A DNA stretch of 64,000 nt from Tubulanus polymorphus (Eukaryota > Nemertea > Palaeonemertea > Tubulaniformes > Tubulanidae). Positions 9,505 through 20,599 of this stretch are shown one piece after another. Position numbers and translations under genes: made by a program. The notes beneath the pieces were generated by a model. That model did no database searches. It was not told where the DNA came from and saw only the letters and a list, made by a program, of their open reading frames with translations. The stretch's first letter is position 1. Every line of letters begins with the position of its first letter. The stretch spans positions 17,626,450-17,690,449 of the forward strand of contig NC_134029.1 of assembly GCF_964204645.1 (NCBI RefSeq), given 5' to 3'.

Positions 9505-10991
9505 TCATTTGATACTAAGCACAGGTTTACTGTGATGCGGTGGCACGTGAATAGAACCGGCGACGATGTTGTCTTTACCACCGGTGACGTCTTTACTTAT
9601 ATTCGGCAACCCTAACAGGCACCTCATGCCCAAAAATGCGTAAACCAACGCTTCCTTGTAATCTAATGTGTATTCGTCCCGATCGTACTCGACTATTTTC
9701 ACGTCCAATGTCGATAAACGTTCCGTCAAACATTTTACTAAAAACAAGTTATGAGCACCGCCGCCTGTTACTAACATCTTGCGTTTCCCGCCCGCTCTAG
9801 GCGCGGGGACAGACGTCGCTTCCAACAGAAACAACTCAACAGCTTGACAAATTTCATCGATAATATGGGCCACAGATGTGCGCAGCATGTCCTTGATTGA
9901 CCACGTCTGGAAGAAAAATGTCAGAAATATTAATTTTGATTCAGTAAAACAGGTAGTGGCACGAAAAATACGAAATATTTGCAAAAAAAATAACAAGTAG
10001 GTATACAGCCTGTCTGAAACTATGTAGGCCTACAGTTATTTTGAATAAGTTGGCCCTATACTACGTTTTACATATTCATAAAAATTCAACTTCGTTTCAA
10101 CGTGCAGAGGAGTAAACAAGACTACTAACACGTGACTAATCGACCCGCTTTATATGTGAATTGGAATTCAAGACATTTTTCTCAGTCAAAAGCTTTTGAA
10201 ATGAAGAGGCAAATGGTTTAATATAGGCCTAGGTCTACCTTGTAATCTAGAAGAGGTAGAACCTCTTTATCGAACCATTCTCTGCACAAACTTTTCGGCC
10301 GAGACTGTTTGTAATAGGTTATCGAATTCAACTGTTGCCTGAGCGGAGCTAAGATTTCTCCGGATTTTGCCAATTCGCCATCTTTATCGAACAAAGCCGA
10401 TTCGTTCTGAATTCTCGCCAGATAGTTCAACAGCATATTGCACGGACAAATATCATGAGCTTTGCCCTCGAACGACATGTACGCGAAACCTCCTAGATTC
10501 AGGCAAAAATCGTACTCCTGATACAGATAAGGATCAGCCATGGCCACCAGAGGACGACCGTGTCCGCCGAGTTCGATATCCTTCCCGCGGAAATTCGTAA
10601 CGAGCGGACAGTCGATGAAAGTAACGATTCTTTCACCATCTCCTAAACTAAACGACAGTCCATTGCCGGGCTGGTGAAACGCCGTGTGCCCGTTACAGGC
10701 AACGAAATCGAGCTCTTTGATGTCTTCGCTTTCGATGAATGATTTCACTTCCTGGCCGATAAAGCGACCGAAATCGGCATGTAATTTGATCAGGTCGGGG
10801 CCGCTGGTTCGATGAGAGTTTTTCAGTCTGATCCACCATTTTTCGCTGTAGTCAATAGTTTTGACTTTGATGATGCGATAACTCCACACGTCCGACGAGG
10901 GATTGCCGAGAAATTCAGCGTAACAGATATCAAGACCGTCCAGTGAATTCCCGGACATCAACCCGATTCCGTGGTACGATGCCACCGACAT
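9505..10991 (-). CDS. Anhydro-N-acetylmuramic acid kinase (AnmK family)
   Basis: AnmK cleaves the 1,6-anhydro ring of anhydro-MurNAc and phosphorylates it, a step of bacterial peptidoglycan recycling. Two exons, 10239-10991 and 9505-9906, joined in phase 0 (AAG then ACG), give 384 residues; bacterial enzymes are about 370. Visible motifs: phosphate-binding GLMSGNSLDGLD at residues 10-21, NGHTAFHQP at about 100, GGHGRPL at about 142, NLGGFAYMSF at about 165, and the putative catalytic Asp at 180 in HDICPCNML. The C-terminal lobe has VTGGGAHNLFLV. Two spots differ from the usual bacterial form I know: GTSLDG reads GNSLDG, and TGPGN reads ICPCN. An acceptor (TTGCAG) lies 7 nt upstream of the ATG, so a 5' non-coding exon is likely. 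The spliceosomal intron shows the gene is resident and is not contaminating bacterial DNA. The role in an animal is unknown; use on dietary or symbiont cell-wall sugars is inference. Confidence 0.92.
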
Positions 10992-11482
10992 GGCGAACCT
11001 GCAAGCAGACAGAAACCAGAGCTCAGTGTTAAACTAAACAATTTTCCCAACAAATGAAATCGTTAATATATATATATGCTGGTTTGGATTTAGGTGGTGG
11101 TTTTGGAATCCTACCTTCCCATTGATGTTGCCCTTTTCGTCAATACGGAATAGTTAAAACCTGCAAATTTTACACTCATTCTATAAGGAATCCCCATTTT
11201 TAGGAGGTATTTCTTTAAAGATACATTAACATCGAGGGTGGGACCCCGATCGTAGCATTGACATGGATGTGTTATTCGAGTAATGCCCTTTCTTTCTGGA
11301 CCCCGACCTTCTAATTTTCCCGTGGATCCTATCCCGGACCCCCGTCTACAACTCAAGATTAAATGTAACCGTGATTGCACGAGCTTTTTTGTCCGGGACG
11401 AATTTTAGCACGGGACAAGTAATTGCGTTTGAATGTCAAAATGCTGGTTCCGGAAATCATCCACTTCGCTTTGCTTAGTATT

Positions 11483-11555
11483 GAGTGAGTGGTTTACGTG
11501 TGAGCGCGCTCTCTAATTTAGGCACATGCCAAATTTGGCTCGAGCCTGATCCGTG
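11483..11555 (+). repeat. Dispersed repeat, copy 1
   Basis: Contains GTGGTTTACGTGTGAGCGCG then CTCTCTAA, and later TTTGGCTCGAGCC. The same order (TGATTTACGTGTGAACGCGC, CTCTCTAA, TTTGACTCGAGCC) occurs at 25749-25817. Confidence 0.55.
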
Positions 11556-12561
11556 CTAATTTGACCCGGGCCAATTGTCTCCGTGTGATCACGGCTTCTG
11601 ACTGGTAGAATTTTGACTCTATTCATTTCAGTTAATCTATATAACCGTGGAACTGTGTGCAAGTGAGGCCGATAGAAGCAAACGAGCGATAACATATTTT
11701 ATGTTCGATAGATATCAACACAAATGTGTTTCAACACGTTGTAGGTGCGGCACTACCTGCTACAGCAAATAGATATCGTTAGCAGAGCGCATAATCGTAT
11801 GCTAAATCATTCTGTTGATTTCAAACTTTCACAAAGCAGAAGTAGCTAAATGACGTTCCGAAATGGAATATTCAATGATTGACCCGGTATGAACTGCTAC
11901 TTTGTATCCGGTTACAAGTGTCACATAACGATCACATTTAGTAGATGAAATTGGCACATAAAAATTTCAATAAATTTATCTAATTTAATGAACTAATTGT
12001 GTAAGCCATTGCTGAACTTGCATACGTATCATATCGATATACTTTATAGAATTAATCTTTATAAAATCTGGAGTCAACTGTTTATTTTGTATATATCCTT
12101 ATCGAAAAAAATTGCAAAATTTCTGGTGCAATGAATTCAAATCTGAATCTTTGAATCTGTAGGCTAAGAAGGCCAAGTGCCAAGATTCACGAAAAGTGCT
12201 CTAGATTCAATAAACATGTCCAGTGAATATCGGTGAAATGTTATGATGGACTAAAATGGTATGTACATGTACCATGTTTCTCCGCAGCGGCCGGGTCATT
12301 TTTGTTAAATGCAATAAGATTCGTAATCAGTTCTACAGCTGCCGGGTCTGCGTTTTGGCTAACCTGATCATGATTTCAAAAGAAGTACACTCCCAGTAAA
12401 CACTCAACCAAAAGTAGACGTTGAATCAACAGTGATATTATAACAAAGAGTGAAACAACAATGTTTCAACATCAGGAAATATGTGGAAGGCCGGGGTGAA
12501 AGGTAGGCAGCCGGGCAGGTCAACTGTTAAGCTCAGCAGAAACAAGGTTTCGTTTTTAGCC

Positions 12562-12690
12562 ATATGTATGTACGTATTTTATGTATGTATATATGTATGT
12601 ATGTATATACGTACGTACGTACGTATGTACGTATGTATGTATGTATGTACGTACGCACGTACGTACGTATAATATATATATATATGATGT
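12562..12690. repeat. GTAT/ACGT microsatellite
   Basis: A tract of (GTAT)n, (ACGT)n and (TA)n about 130 bp long. The cysteine/tyrosine-rich ORFs on both strands (12481-12672 and 12556-12771) are by-products of the four-base repeat. Confidence 0.9.
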
Positions 12691-13524
12691 TTTCAACATA
12701 CATGTAGGCCTATAGGTTACAGGATAGCATTTAGAGGTAACGGTATATATAGAAAGTCGAAAATACACCATAGGAGGCGTTGTTCCAAAAGGGTAGGTTT
12801 GCTCCTAAGGTCAATTTTCAGTTTTGAACGCTGTCTGCGCCAAACTGGAAAAGTAATTTTTTGTACTAACGTATAAACTCTTGGAATTTCGATATGATTT
12901 TGCTACTGAAATTATATTGCCTCAGTTAATTGATACTTGATGGTATAGAATGGGTTTGATCTGCGTATATTTTCCAAAAATTCGTGAGTCTAACTATGAT
13001 TAGAATGCATAATGTTAATGCATGGGATGAATGGAATAAAGAATTGAATTAACATCAACAAATTATGTTTATCTCATTTCATGTGCTGTTGTGTCTCTCC
13101 AACGGGTCACTAATATTCATATGATTCATATAGCTAGTGCTTGAGGAGTGAATTTTGATCTGTTTCAGATGCCACAACCGTCTGCAGTGGTAATCCTCGT
13201 TTATCTCGCTTGAATGACTGCGAGAGCTTAGCCCAGCCGATGTTTCTATTTTATTTTGGTTTCATTTTTATGAAAAAGCTTGTCTACATGCTAATGTGCA
13301 CTGGCAGCTGGCTGTCTATGTAAATGCTGTTTGTAGACATCCAGACAGACATGATAAATAGAACATGATAAATACTCTATCGGCATCATTGAAATCCCGA
13401 GAAATAATATCATAATCACCTAACGTTCTCCCGATGGGCTCAACAATCTAATCAATATCAATTTCCTTTTTTCCCGTTTACGTCGTATATGAAATATATA
13501 CCAGCACTGGGGGACTGACTTACC

Positions 13525-15780
13525 TTCAAAGCGAATACCTTCGCCGGTCGTGCTAACTATTATACGTTGTTATTCGTTGATCTTTCAAGTATGTTGTTAT
13601 ATTTTGTTATTACCGATCGGTATTGATGGCGCCGTATTGATTTATTGAGCGCGATATTCACTGACGATAGCAGTAGCCTCAACGCATCGGCTTCTACGTG
13701 GTGTAGTCAATTTCCTCCAGTCAGCAGGGGACAACAATATCACTGAACATCAGTATTCCTCTCACAATCGGCTACCGTTACCTGCTAATCTAATTCCTCG
13801 CAAGATTCTCGCATTCGGTCCACTAAGATCTCACCTCTTGGGATAACGTTTTTCGCTAGCCTTTGCACGTAAACGTTAGCATATACCGCAATGCCGGGCG
13901 ATTCCTGTTTTATTGGTTGAGTAGAGCTCTAAAAAGCATTCACCGCTACTTCTTAAACTGTCAGCAGTGTATATCGCAGAAAAAATATAGGACAAGTATT
14001 GAACAATAACAGCACAATTAATTTCCATAAAAAGGAATCGTAACATGGACGCATATTATACAGTCGACTGAAATTTTTGTTTTATTTGCCAAAGCGACTT
14101 CGATCGGTAAATGTGTGTTTCTACCCCTACGGTTACCATAGAGACTGTCAAAGCTGTAGCGCGTGTCGATAGAAAAATCAGACACATTTTATCTGTCATG
14201 GCGCATTTGGATAATGCACACGACACTTCCTTCTATAGCAGTAGCAAAAAAGGAGTACACGCGAAAATTATCGTTTTGTTTAGAATTGATATACATTTAT
14301 TCTAAAAAGTATACGGGAAAGAACAAAGTCTATCAAATTCATTATAAGATTTTATGATATACGTATGGAAAATCATAAGATAAATTCTAATAGATATTTA
14401 TATAAAATCTACGATTAACACAGAATTATAAATAGGTTGTCTGTAAATCGGTCCCGCCGAGTCAATTTAAAAACAGAGTGCCTGCAATAGGAGCAGTGGT
14501 ATAATCATAGTGCTATAACCAAAATCAATAGAGATCAACAACTGAATACTCAAAACCTTTCGCGAAAATTCCGCTTGAAAAATGATGGCACTCAGACCAA
14601 AATATGAATCTGTATCCTATATACAATAAATTCATTAGCTGCAGGTATTCAACGTTTAGTAGTCTCAGTATAGTAGTATGGGAACAGAGTATTTCAAGTA
14701 TCAAATATGGTCGCAAGTCGGCCATCGCAGGTGTGGATCCAGGGGGGTGCTACTGGTGCAGCGGGGAATTTTCTTCGTATTACTTGTTTTCATTTTCCAA
14801 TATATACATTTCAAAGTACATGGTACACTTTAAACATGACATAGGGTGATCAAGCGGGTTAAAGAACGCTCAGAATGCGCAAGAATTAGACTGATTATAA
14901 ACATTTTTCAGGGGAATGATCAGCTGATTACCCTCAGTTTGAAGATCCTGGACTTATCCCCAGCATCGTGAGTGCAATTATATCGTCACCTTACACTATG
15001 CGCCTTACTTACAAAAAAAATGTCTATAGAAGATGGATTAACAGTGTATTTTGAGAATCAAATATGGCCGACTGTCGGCCACCCTGGGCCAACTTCGGTT
15101 TTCGTAGCTAGTCGACTAGTGGTCGGAACTAATAACCGAACACACTATAGTTCGGTCGTAACGTATTTCACAGTGTCGGCCATCTTGAACCTAGTTCCGA
15201 ACTGTAGCGACCATGCTCAATTGCATGGTCGACCATTTCCGGACTATAGTTCCGACTAACGGACATTCGGTTTCATTTAGTTCGACTATAGTCGACTAAC
15301 TCCGATAACGGAAGGTGGCCCTGAATGAGACCACCATTGGTTGGAGCAGGCGAACTAATGGACGCTGGCCAATAAACGTCCTTTGGTCGGGAGGGGCCTA
15401 AAAACTAATAACTATCAGATATATGATAACTTGTGATATAAAGTTGACAATAACAACTACAGTAGAGTAAAGCCAACTCGAAAAAAATCTTAATGAACTT
15501 ACCTTTTTATAATTCATTAAAATTATTTTGGCAAAGCATAAATGTAACGACAGATCATTCAACAGAAAGACTGTCATCAGAGATTATCAATATTCATATC
15601 TTTAATTGTTGAATACAATGAGACGGTTGTCAATGGCAACTGGTGGTAGCACTAAATATATAGGCCTATATATAAATGTAAAACTAGATCTTGTTGTTGG
15701 TAGGTCTAAAAGGATAGTCGATAATATCGAAGTCAATCGAAATATAATATCAATCGAATATGGACGGTAGCATTTAATGT
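13525..15780. other. Intergenic stretch between AnmK and the GT31 gene
   Basis: No gene recognised. It contains short ORFs without splice partners, a duplicated 'caaatatgg...gtcggcca' segment (about 14703 and 15060) and a palindrome-rich block at 15075-15325. The GT31 polyadenylation signal is probably the minus-strand ATTAAA at 15778-15773. Confidence 0.45.
15075..15325. repeat. Palindrome-rich repeat block
   Basis: Outer ends TCGGCCACCCTGGGCC and GGAAGGTGGCCCT are inverted relative to each other. The interior is crowded with short inverted motifs: tagtcgactagt, actatagttcgg, catgctcaattgcatg, ttcgactatagtcgac. It has the make-up of a short TIR element with subterminal palindromes. Confidence 0.45.
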
Positions 15781-15840
15781 TGCATATTCATGTGTGTTCG
15801 TAGATCTTCTCTATATGAGGTGCAACGAGAACATCCCGAA

Positions 15841-17031
15841 CTAATCCCAAGTTTTCGGTACAGGTCGATAACCCACGTATCTCATCTTCAGACAATGTTT
15901 CAAGCGCCAAAAGGACACCAGAATAAGAGGCAACCCTATTGCAATTATTGTTATATGAAGAAGATAAAATCTCAAAATGATACCCCAACAATGAAGTCTT
16001 CCGTGTAATTGACATTTCCAAGATCGGGCTCCATTCCACATTGCTAAACGATCGAAGTATTCCAAGCCGCCGGCGGTAACTACGCAGTCGCACAGGTATT
16101 CTGGACTCGGGGCAAGGGGTTGATCGTGCTCGAAACCGCTCACTCCGTATCTGGGAACTTTCAGCTCGTTCAAACACATCGCTAGATATACATCTCCGCT
16201 CGGGATGCCATAGCGATTCATAACCACGAACAAGGAAACAACGTCTATCACTACGAACATTGGTATCACATAACCACCCGAACTCTTGCAGGTTTTCGGT
16301 AAATATTCCATTGGGTAAACATCTTTATCGATATGCTGGATGTTGTTAGGATTACGGATCGGTTCGGTAGGATCTCCGCAATTGCCAATAACCCTTCTAC
16401 CGGAACCCATCAACTGGATTTCACCAATCAGATTGTCTATATTGACCAGAATCTCGTCATTTGTTTGCACGATGAAGGTAGCAGTCTGGCAGGCTTTTAC
16501 AGCCCATCTTATGCCGAATATGGTCTTTAATGTGTCATTGCGTACGGTATCGGCGAACCGACCCCCAATAATATCCCTATGGACTGAAGCCTCTTCTATT
16601 ACATTGGAATTAACATCGGTAGAAGAAGACAGAGCGACCACAAATACAACTCGTAAATTTACTTCGAATCCCGGTCTTTCCAGTCCTTTATTACTGGCCC
16701 ATGTTTGTCGTATCAGTGTTCTTCTCGTATGCGCTTCTGATGGACTCGAAACAAGAATTAAAACCGACTCGCGATCTTTCGGGAACTGACAATCTACATC
16801 GGGCAAATTCGCAATAGGCATTGTCTCCGGGTTACAATTGAAGTCGCACCGTTTGGTCTTATCGCGGATCCGTTGCTCGATCATCAGCGGATCATAGAGG
16901 AGCGTACTGCGAGCGAACAGAAACATACCGACTACGATGGATGAGAAAAGCAAAACGAGAAAAATTCTTAACCGACACATTGACGATTTACATGCAGACT
17001 CGATCACAGCATTCGACATATTTCCAGCAAT
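15841..17031 (-). CDS. GT31 family beta-1,3-galactosyltransferase-like protein
   Basis: Coding from the ATG at 17019 to the stop at 15843-15841, 392 residues in one exon. An acceptor TTATTTCAG ends at 17032, leaving 12 nt of 5' UTR in this exon. Type II topology: a short cytosolic tail, then a membrane segment (MCRLRIFLVLLFSSIVVGMF) near residue 20. GT31 features: RTLIRQTWAS, LRVVFVVAL, a DTVRNDTLKTIFGIRWAVKAC block, YPMEYLPKTCKSSGGYVIP and SGDVYLAMCL. The usual acidic metal-binding triplet (KTDDDVFVN in active enzymes) is QTNDEILVN here, and the E of EDVYVG is G. The C-terminus has an extra hydrophobic segment (LLHITIIAIGLPLILVSF), unusual for the family. It is probably a Golgi membrane protein; catalytic activity is doubtful. 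The specific sugar acceptor cannot be read from sequence. Confidence 0.82.
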   Translation of the reverse strand: MAGNMSNAVIESACKSSMCRLRIFLVLLFSSIVVGMFLFARSTLLYDPLMIEQRIRDKTKRCDFNCNPETMPIANLPDVDCQFPKDRESVLILVSSPSEAHTRRTLIRQTWASNKGLERPGFEVNLRVVFVVALSSSTDVNSNVIEEASVHRDIIGGRFADTVRNDTLKTIFGIRWAVKACQTATFIVQTNDEILVNIDNLIGEIQLMGSGRRVIGNCGDPTEPIRNPNNIQHIDKDVYPMEYLPKTCKSSGGYVIPMFVVIDVVSLFVVMNRYGIPSGDVYLAMCLNELKVPRYGVSGFEHDQPLAPSPEYLCDCVVTAGGLEYFDRLAMWNGARSWKCQLHGRLHCWGIILRFYLLHITIIAIGLPLILVSFWRLKHCLKMRYVGYRPVPKTWD

Positions 17032-17244
17032 CTGAAATAAGAACACACAATTCAAGTGCTTAATTGCAGAAAGTGATGGTAGTAGAGTAGTGGGCCCAAG
17101 GGAAATGCAGTCGTGTCTGACTCGCTGCAACTCGTTGAAACTGGACGTGATATTCTGAATGTCCATGTATGAAAACTGTCCTGGAGTTGGGTAGATCAAT
17201 ATGATCTGGATGATAAATTATCAAGATTCTAACTAACGCCATCT

Positions 17245-18018
17245 AAGTGCAAAACATTGTTATCTTTGATTTAATGTATGTACAGACAACACATTGAAAC
17301 GCTTGTACGAACATGTATTTACCTGTACACCCGTCCGCCTGTTCCTGTCAATCTACCGCGCTCTATGTCGTTCGTACGATGGAACAATTGGTCATAATAT
17401 GCCTCCAGTATATAATTTATAAGATGGATTTTCTCTATGGCAACTACGTTGGATAACTGGATAGCGCCGTAGTGGCACATTTATACACCGAGTAACATCA
17501 CTAGTGTATGCACATGCATGTCCCCTGTCACTCAATATTTCAACTGATGTTAATGAACAGATTTTAGTAAAAAATTTTCATTTTCCTCCCTAGGGATGTC
17601 AACATAAAGGGACCAAGGCCCAGTTGTTCTGGTTTAGGGTTAACCATATGGAGCAATATTGCTTAAACTCTTTCAACTTGTCGTTAAATCACGTACGTAT
17701 AGTTTTTTTGTTAAAGTTAGTGTTGTTAAACTTTAACCAGTCGCCAGATTTAAACAACTTGCTGTGGTCACACTTATTGGCATGACCATTTACCTCGGTA
17801 AAGATTACTTTTTGGTGAAAATTATAATTTGGCTGTATATCAGAGATAGTCTATACAGGAGCTTGAGCTGTCGGACGAGAGCTTCGAAAGATGCATTATA
17901 ATTCGGAAGAGATTAGATTCACCAAACGGCATTTATTGAAGAGAGCTTGCGTTTTTAACAGAGCAACCTCTAGCGAAGGGGTATTTTGGTCTTTTAGATT
18001 TTCACAAACAGGAGCATT
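17245..18018. other. Intergenic stretch upstream of the GT31 gene
   Basis: No gene recognised. It should include the promoter and 5' non-coding exon of the minus-strand GT31 gene. I see no repeat structure apart from the left boundary of the large inverted repeat at about 18019. Confidence 0.4.
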
Positions 18019-19068
18019 AGTCAGCCAGCCAACCTTAAAAAACTATCCTAAAATTCGACGATCACGGCATTTTTTGTTACAGCTTGGCATCCGGGCTCAT
18101 TTGATAGCAGAGTATGTGGGCTATCATGTGTGGTGGATGCCTTTTACAATTTTTTCGTTTTTGGCCTACAGGGGGCGTTAAAGTCAGACATTTTGAAATT
18201 AAAACATCTTCATTTTCATTCGTCAAGGAAATACACTTTAAACTACTTTTGCTAAATAATTCGAATATCTCATCTTAGGTTTGGAGTAATTTTACAATCT
18301 AAACCTTTTCTGAGTTGGGGGATTGCAGCGCATATAGCGCAACGTTAATTTTATGCATAAGTTCATTTGTTACCTAGTTACAGCAGCAACAATCGTGTAA
18401 TATTCACTTGAAAATAGCAATTTCATATAAAATATTCATTTTAAAGGTTATTAGCTCAAATAGTGATGTTGTTAATGTTTTTTGTTGATTATTTTGATAT
18501 TTCTTTAAACTTACTTATAACTCGTATGTACTTGGTCAATATCGGGATTAACTGTTTATTGGTTTCTATGGTAACAGCAATTCAAATCTGCGTTCTTCAT
18601 CCGTCAGGTACCGGTATTTTGGGCGTTGGGTCTTTCGTGACATTCCAAATGTTCTCAAACTTGCCTAAAGTCTTCGGCCATGTATTGGGCCGCTTATTAC
18701 TACGTCTTGCTAACAATTGAATTGCAACAATGGTAACCATTGTTGCAATTGGAGAAAAATCGCGTAATTTGTCCACATTCTTGACGTAACCAATGGATTA
18801 ATTGAGGATGTGTTTATCTAAAACCATATCTAATCTCTTTTCTTTAAAATTTTAAAATCATTCCATATTCGTTCACGAGTAAATTATTACTAAACGTTGT
18901 CACCATGGTAACCATACATTATATGCGTTTATTTGAAAAAAAAAAAATTCTTTTTTTCCCATAAGATTTTCTCCCATATCTTTTGAACCCTTTCACCGAA
19001 TTTGTTGTATGAAAGCTCATTTTTGAGGCAATTCCTTGAATTTTCCTTACTTCTAGGGGATGATACTA
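18019..19068 (+). repeat. Left arm of a ~1.05-kb inverted repeat
   Basis: It starts AGTCAGCCAGCCAA and matches 22810-23831 in inverted orientation along its length. The 85-codon ORF at 18463-18720 and its inverted twin at 23135-23392 differ at only four residues. Inside the arm is a hairpin at 18723-18749 (TTGCAACAATGG mirrored by CCATTGTTGCAA). The inner end is near 'tacttctagggg' (about 19062). The outer ends are well matched as far as AGTCAGCC, after which the flanks diverge. Confidence 0.85.
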
Positions 19069-19115
19069 GTTAACCTTTAGTAAAACTAATATTCCCTTAA
19101 CTGCAATTTACTTTT

Positions 19116-20272
19116 TAGCCCACTTGGGACTTTAGTCCCAGCGGGCTATTGCGTTCACTTTTCGTGACTACTTTTCAGCCCAAAAACTGGCCCTGTAAGA
19201 ATCAAGATGGCCAACTGTCAGCCATTGTTGTTCGCTAAAATCAACACTTTTTACACATTTTTGAACTTTTTGAGGGAAATTTTGAAGACGCTTTGATCAA
19301 TTACCTTGATCTTTCGGATGTATGTGAATACCCCCCAGGGCCCATCAGCATAACAAAAATTGGGTCGATCGGACTCAAGATGACCTATGACCTTTTTAGT
19401 GCCCAAAAATGTCAATTTTGGCCCGAATTCTGAGTGCTGTAGCTCCCTACTGGTTTGCCATTTCTCATTGCAATTTGTGATGGGTATTCATTGAAAAGGG
19501 ATGTTTTATACCTGAGACAGGTATTTTTGATCAGCCAATTATGACGCAATTGGCGGCCATTTTGGTGTCATCACTACTCATTCGTAGGTGGGAAAAAGTT
19601 TTTCCACATTATATTGATACCTAAGCGTATTTTGTTACCACAATCAATTAGTAACTTGTAGCTCATAACGTGTTCTATGATTGTGGTGAGTTTCAAGGTC
19701 ATTGGTTTTTGTATATGGCCACCAGGGGGCGTTTATTAATACTATATCTTAGTATTTCTATATTATATTCGTATCAATGCATATTTTGTAACCACAATCA
19801 ATTGCAAAGTTGTAGTTCATGACATCATCTATGATTGTCGCAAGTTTTAAGGCCATTAGTTATTCTATATGGTCACCAGGGGGTGTTGAATAGTAGAATA
19901 ACGTAGTATCTCCTTATTATATTGGTACCTAGGCATATTTTGTTACCATGATCAATTACAAAGTTATAGTTCGTGACTATAGTTCGTTCTATGATTGTGG
20001 TGAGTTTCAAGGTCATTGGGTTTTGAATATGGTCATCAGGGGGCGTTGAATAGTAGAATAACTTAGTATTTCCATATTAAATTGGTAACGAGGCATATTT
20101 TGTTATCATAATCAATTACAAAATCGTAGCTGCTGACATGTTTTATGATTGTATTGAGTTTCAAGGTCATTGGTTTTTGCATATGGTCACCAGGGGGAAT
20201 ATTGAAATTGTAGATTGTTGAGCATTTGGAACCACTTCCCTAGTGGGCATGGTGTCCCTGGACCCCTAGTTT
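19116..20272 (-). mobile_element. Family A repeat, copy 2 (inside the large inverted repeat)
   Basis: Minus-orientation copy: TAGCCCACTTGGGA at 19116-19129 on the left, and on the right TCCCTAGTGGGC (one change from the consensus end) followed by the inverted leader ending CCTGGACCCCTAG. Four internal units of about 150 bp with CCAGGGGGCGTT are visible. No ORF. Confidence 0.8.
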
Positions 20273-20512
20273 ATCATTATCTAGGCAGTTTTTGTGGCAA
20301 GAGCCACATGCAGATGTACAAGTGACATAATTCTTTCTGCATTTACAGTTGGCGCGGCTGCAATCAGTCTTGCATTTACAAGAAACCAATTCAGGACATG
20401 CTGAACATGCATTTTTGCTTGATAGTTTGCACGGGCTATATGACGTTGTAATGCATCTTTCTACTTTTGATATTGATAGGGACTCAAAGTGCCCTTTCTT
20501 GCTTTTATGGAA
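20240..20512 (-). pseudogene. Cysteine-rich (CXC/tesmin-like) ORF remnant
   Basis: An open frame of 90 codons without an initiating Met, between a TAG at 20515 and a TAG at 20242. The first about 75 residues look protein-like and are rich in ordered cysteines: CSACPELVSCKCKTDC, then SRANCKCRKNYVTCTSACGS, then CHKNC. The CxC...CxC...C..C..C spacing resembles tesmin/TSO1-type CXC domains. The last residues read into the family A leader, so the 3' end is interrupted by that repeat. It is probably the tail of a protein from another mobile element. No upstream coding part was found on this strand. Confidence 0.5.
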
Positions 20513-20599
20513 CTAGGAACGACTGAATGTACCATTTTGTTGAAAATTATCTACCTCCTCTTGTAAAAATACTTTAGCCCGAAATTTTCCATACTGCCA

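Larger units (their letters stand above)
10999..13523 (-). other. Probable 5' UTR intron of the AnmK gene (tentative)
   Basis: The minus strand has a strong donor, TTTGAAG then GTAAGTCAG, with the exon edge at 13524. A clear acceptor (CTTGCAG) stands at 10999, just before the AnmK start. Pairing them gives a non-coding first exon beginning somewhere above 13524. No other exon explains either site, but the link is inferred only. Apart from a repeat at 11483-11555 and a microsatellite I see no gene in this interval. Confidence 0.3.

Noticed and set aside
9505-10991. AnmK gene as bacterial contamination in the assembly
   Set aside because: The coding region is split by a GT-AG intron with AT-rich sequence, and it lies between animal genes and local repeat families.
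12481-12771. Tyr/Val/Cys-rich ORFs on both strands
   Set aside because: They are translations of the four-base microsatellite at 12562-12690.
15790-16789. Plus-strand ORFs opposite the GT31 gene
   Set aside because: They are antisense shadows of the minus-strand coding exon, which has clear domain motifs.
18463-18720. 85-codon ORF (and its inverted twin at 23135-23392) as a conserved small protein
   Set aside because: The similarity is explained by the inverted-repeat arms, and DNA outside the ORF is equally similar. No motif was recognised.
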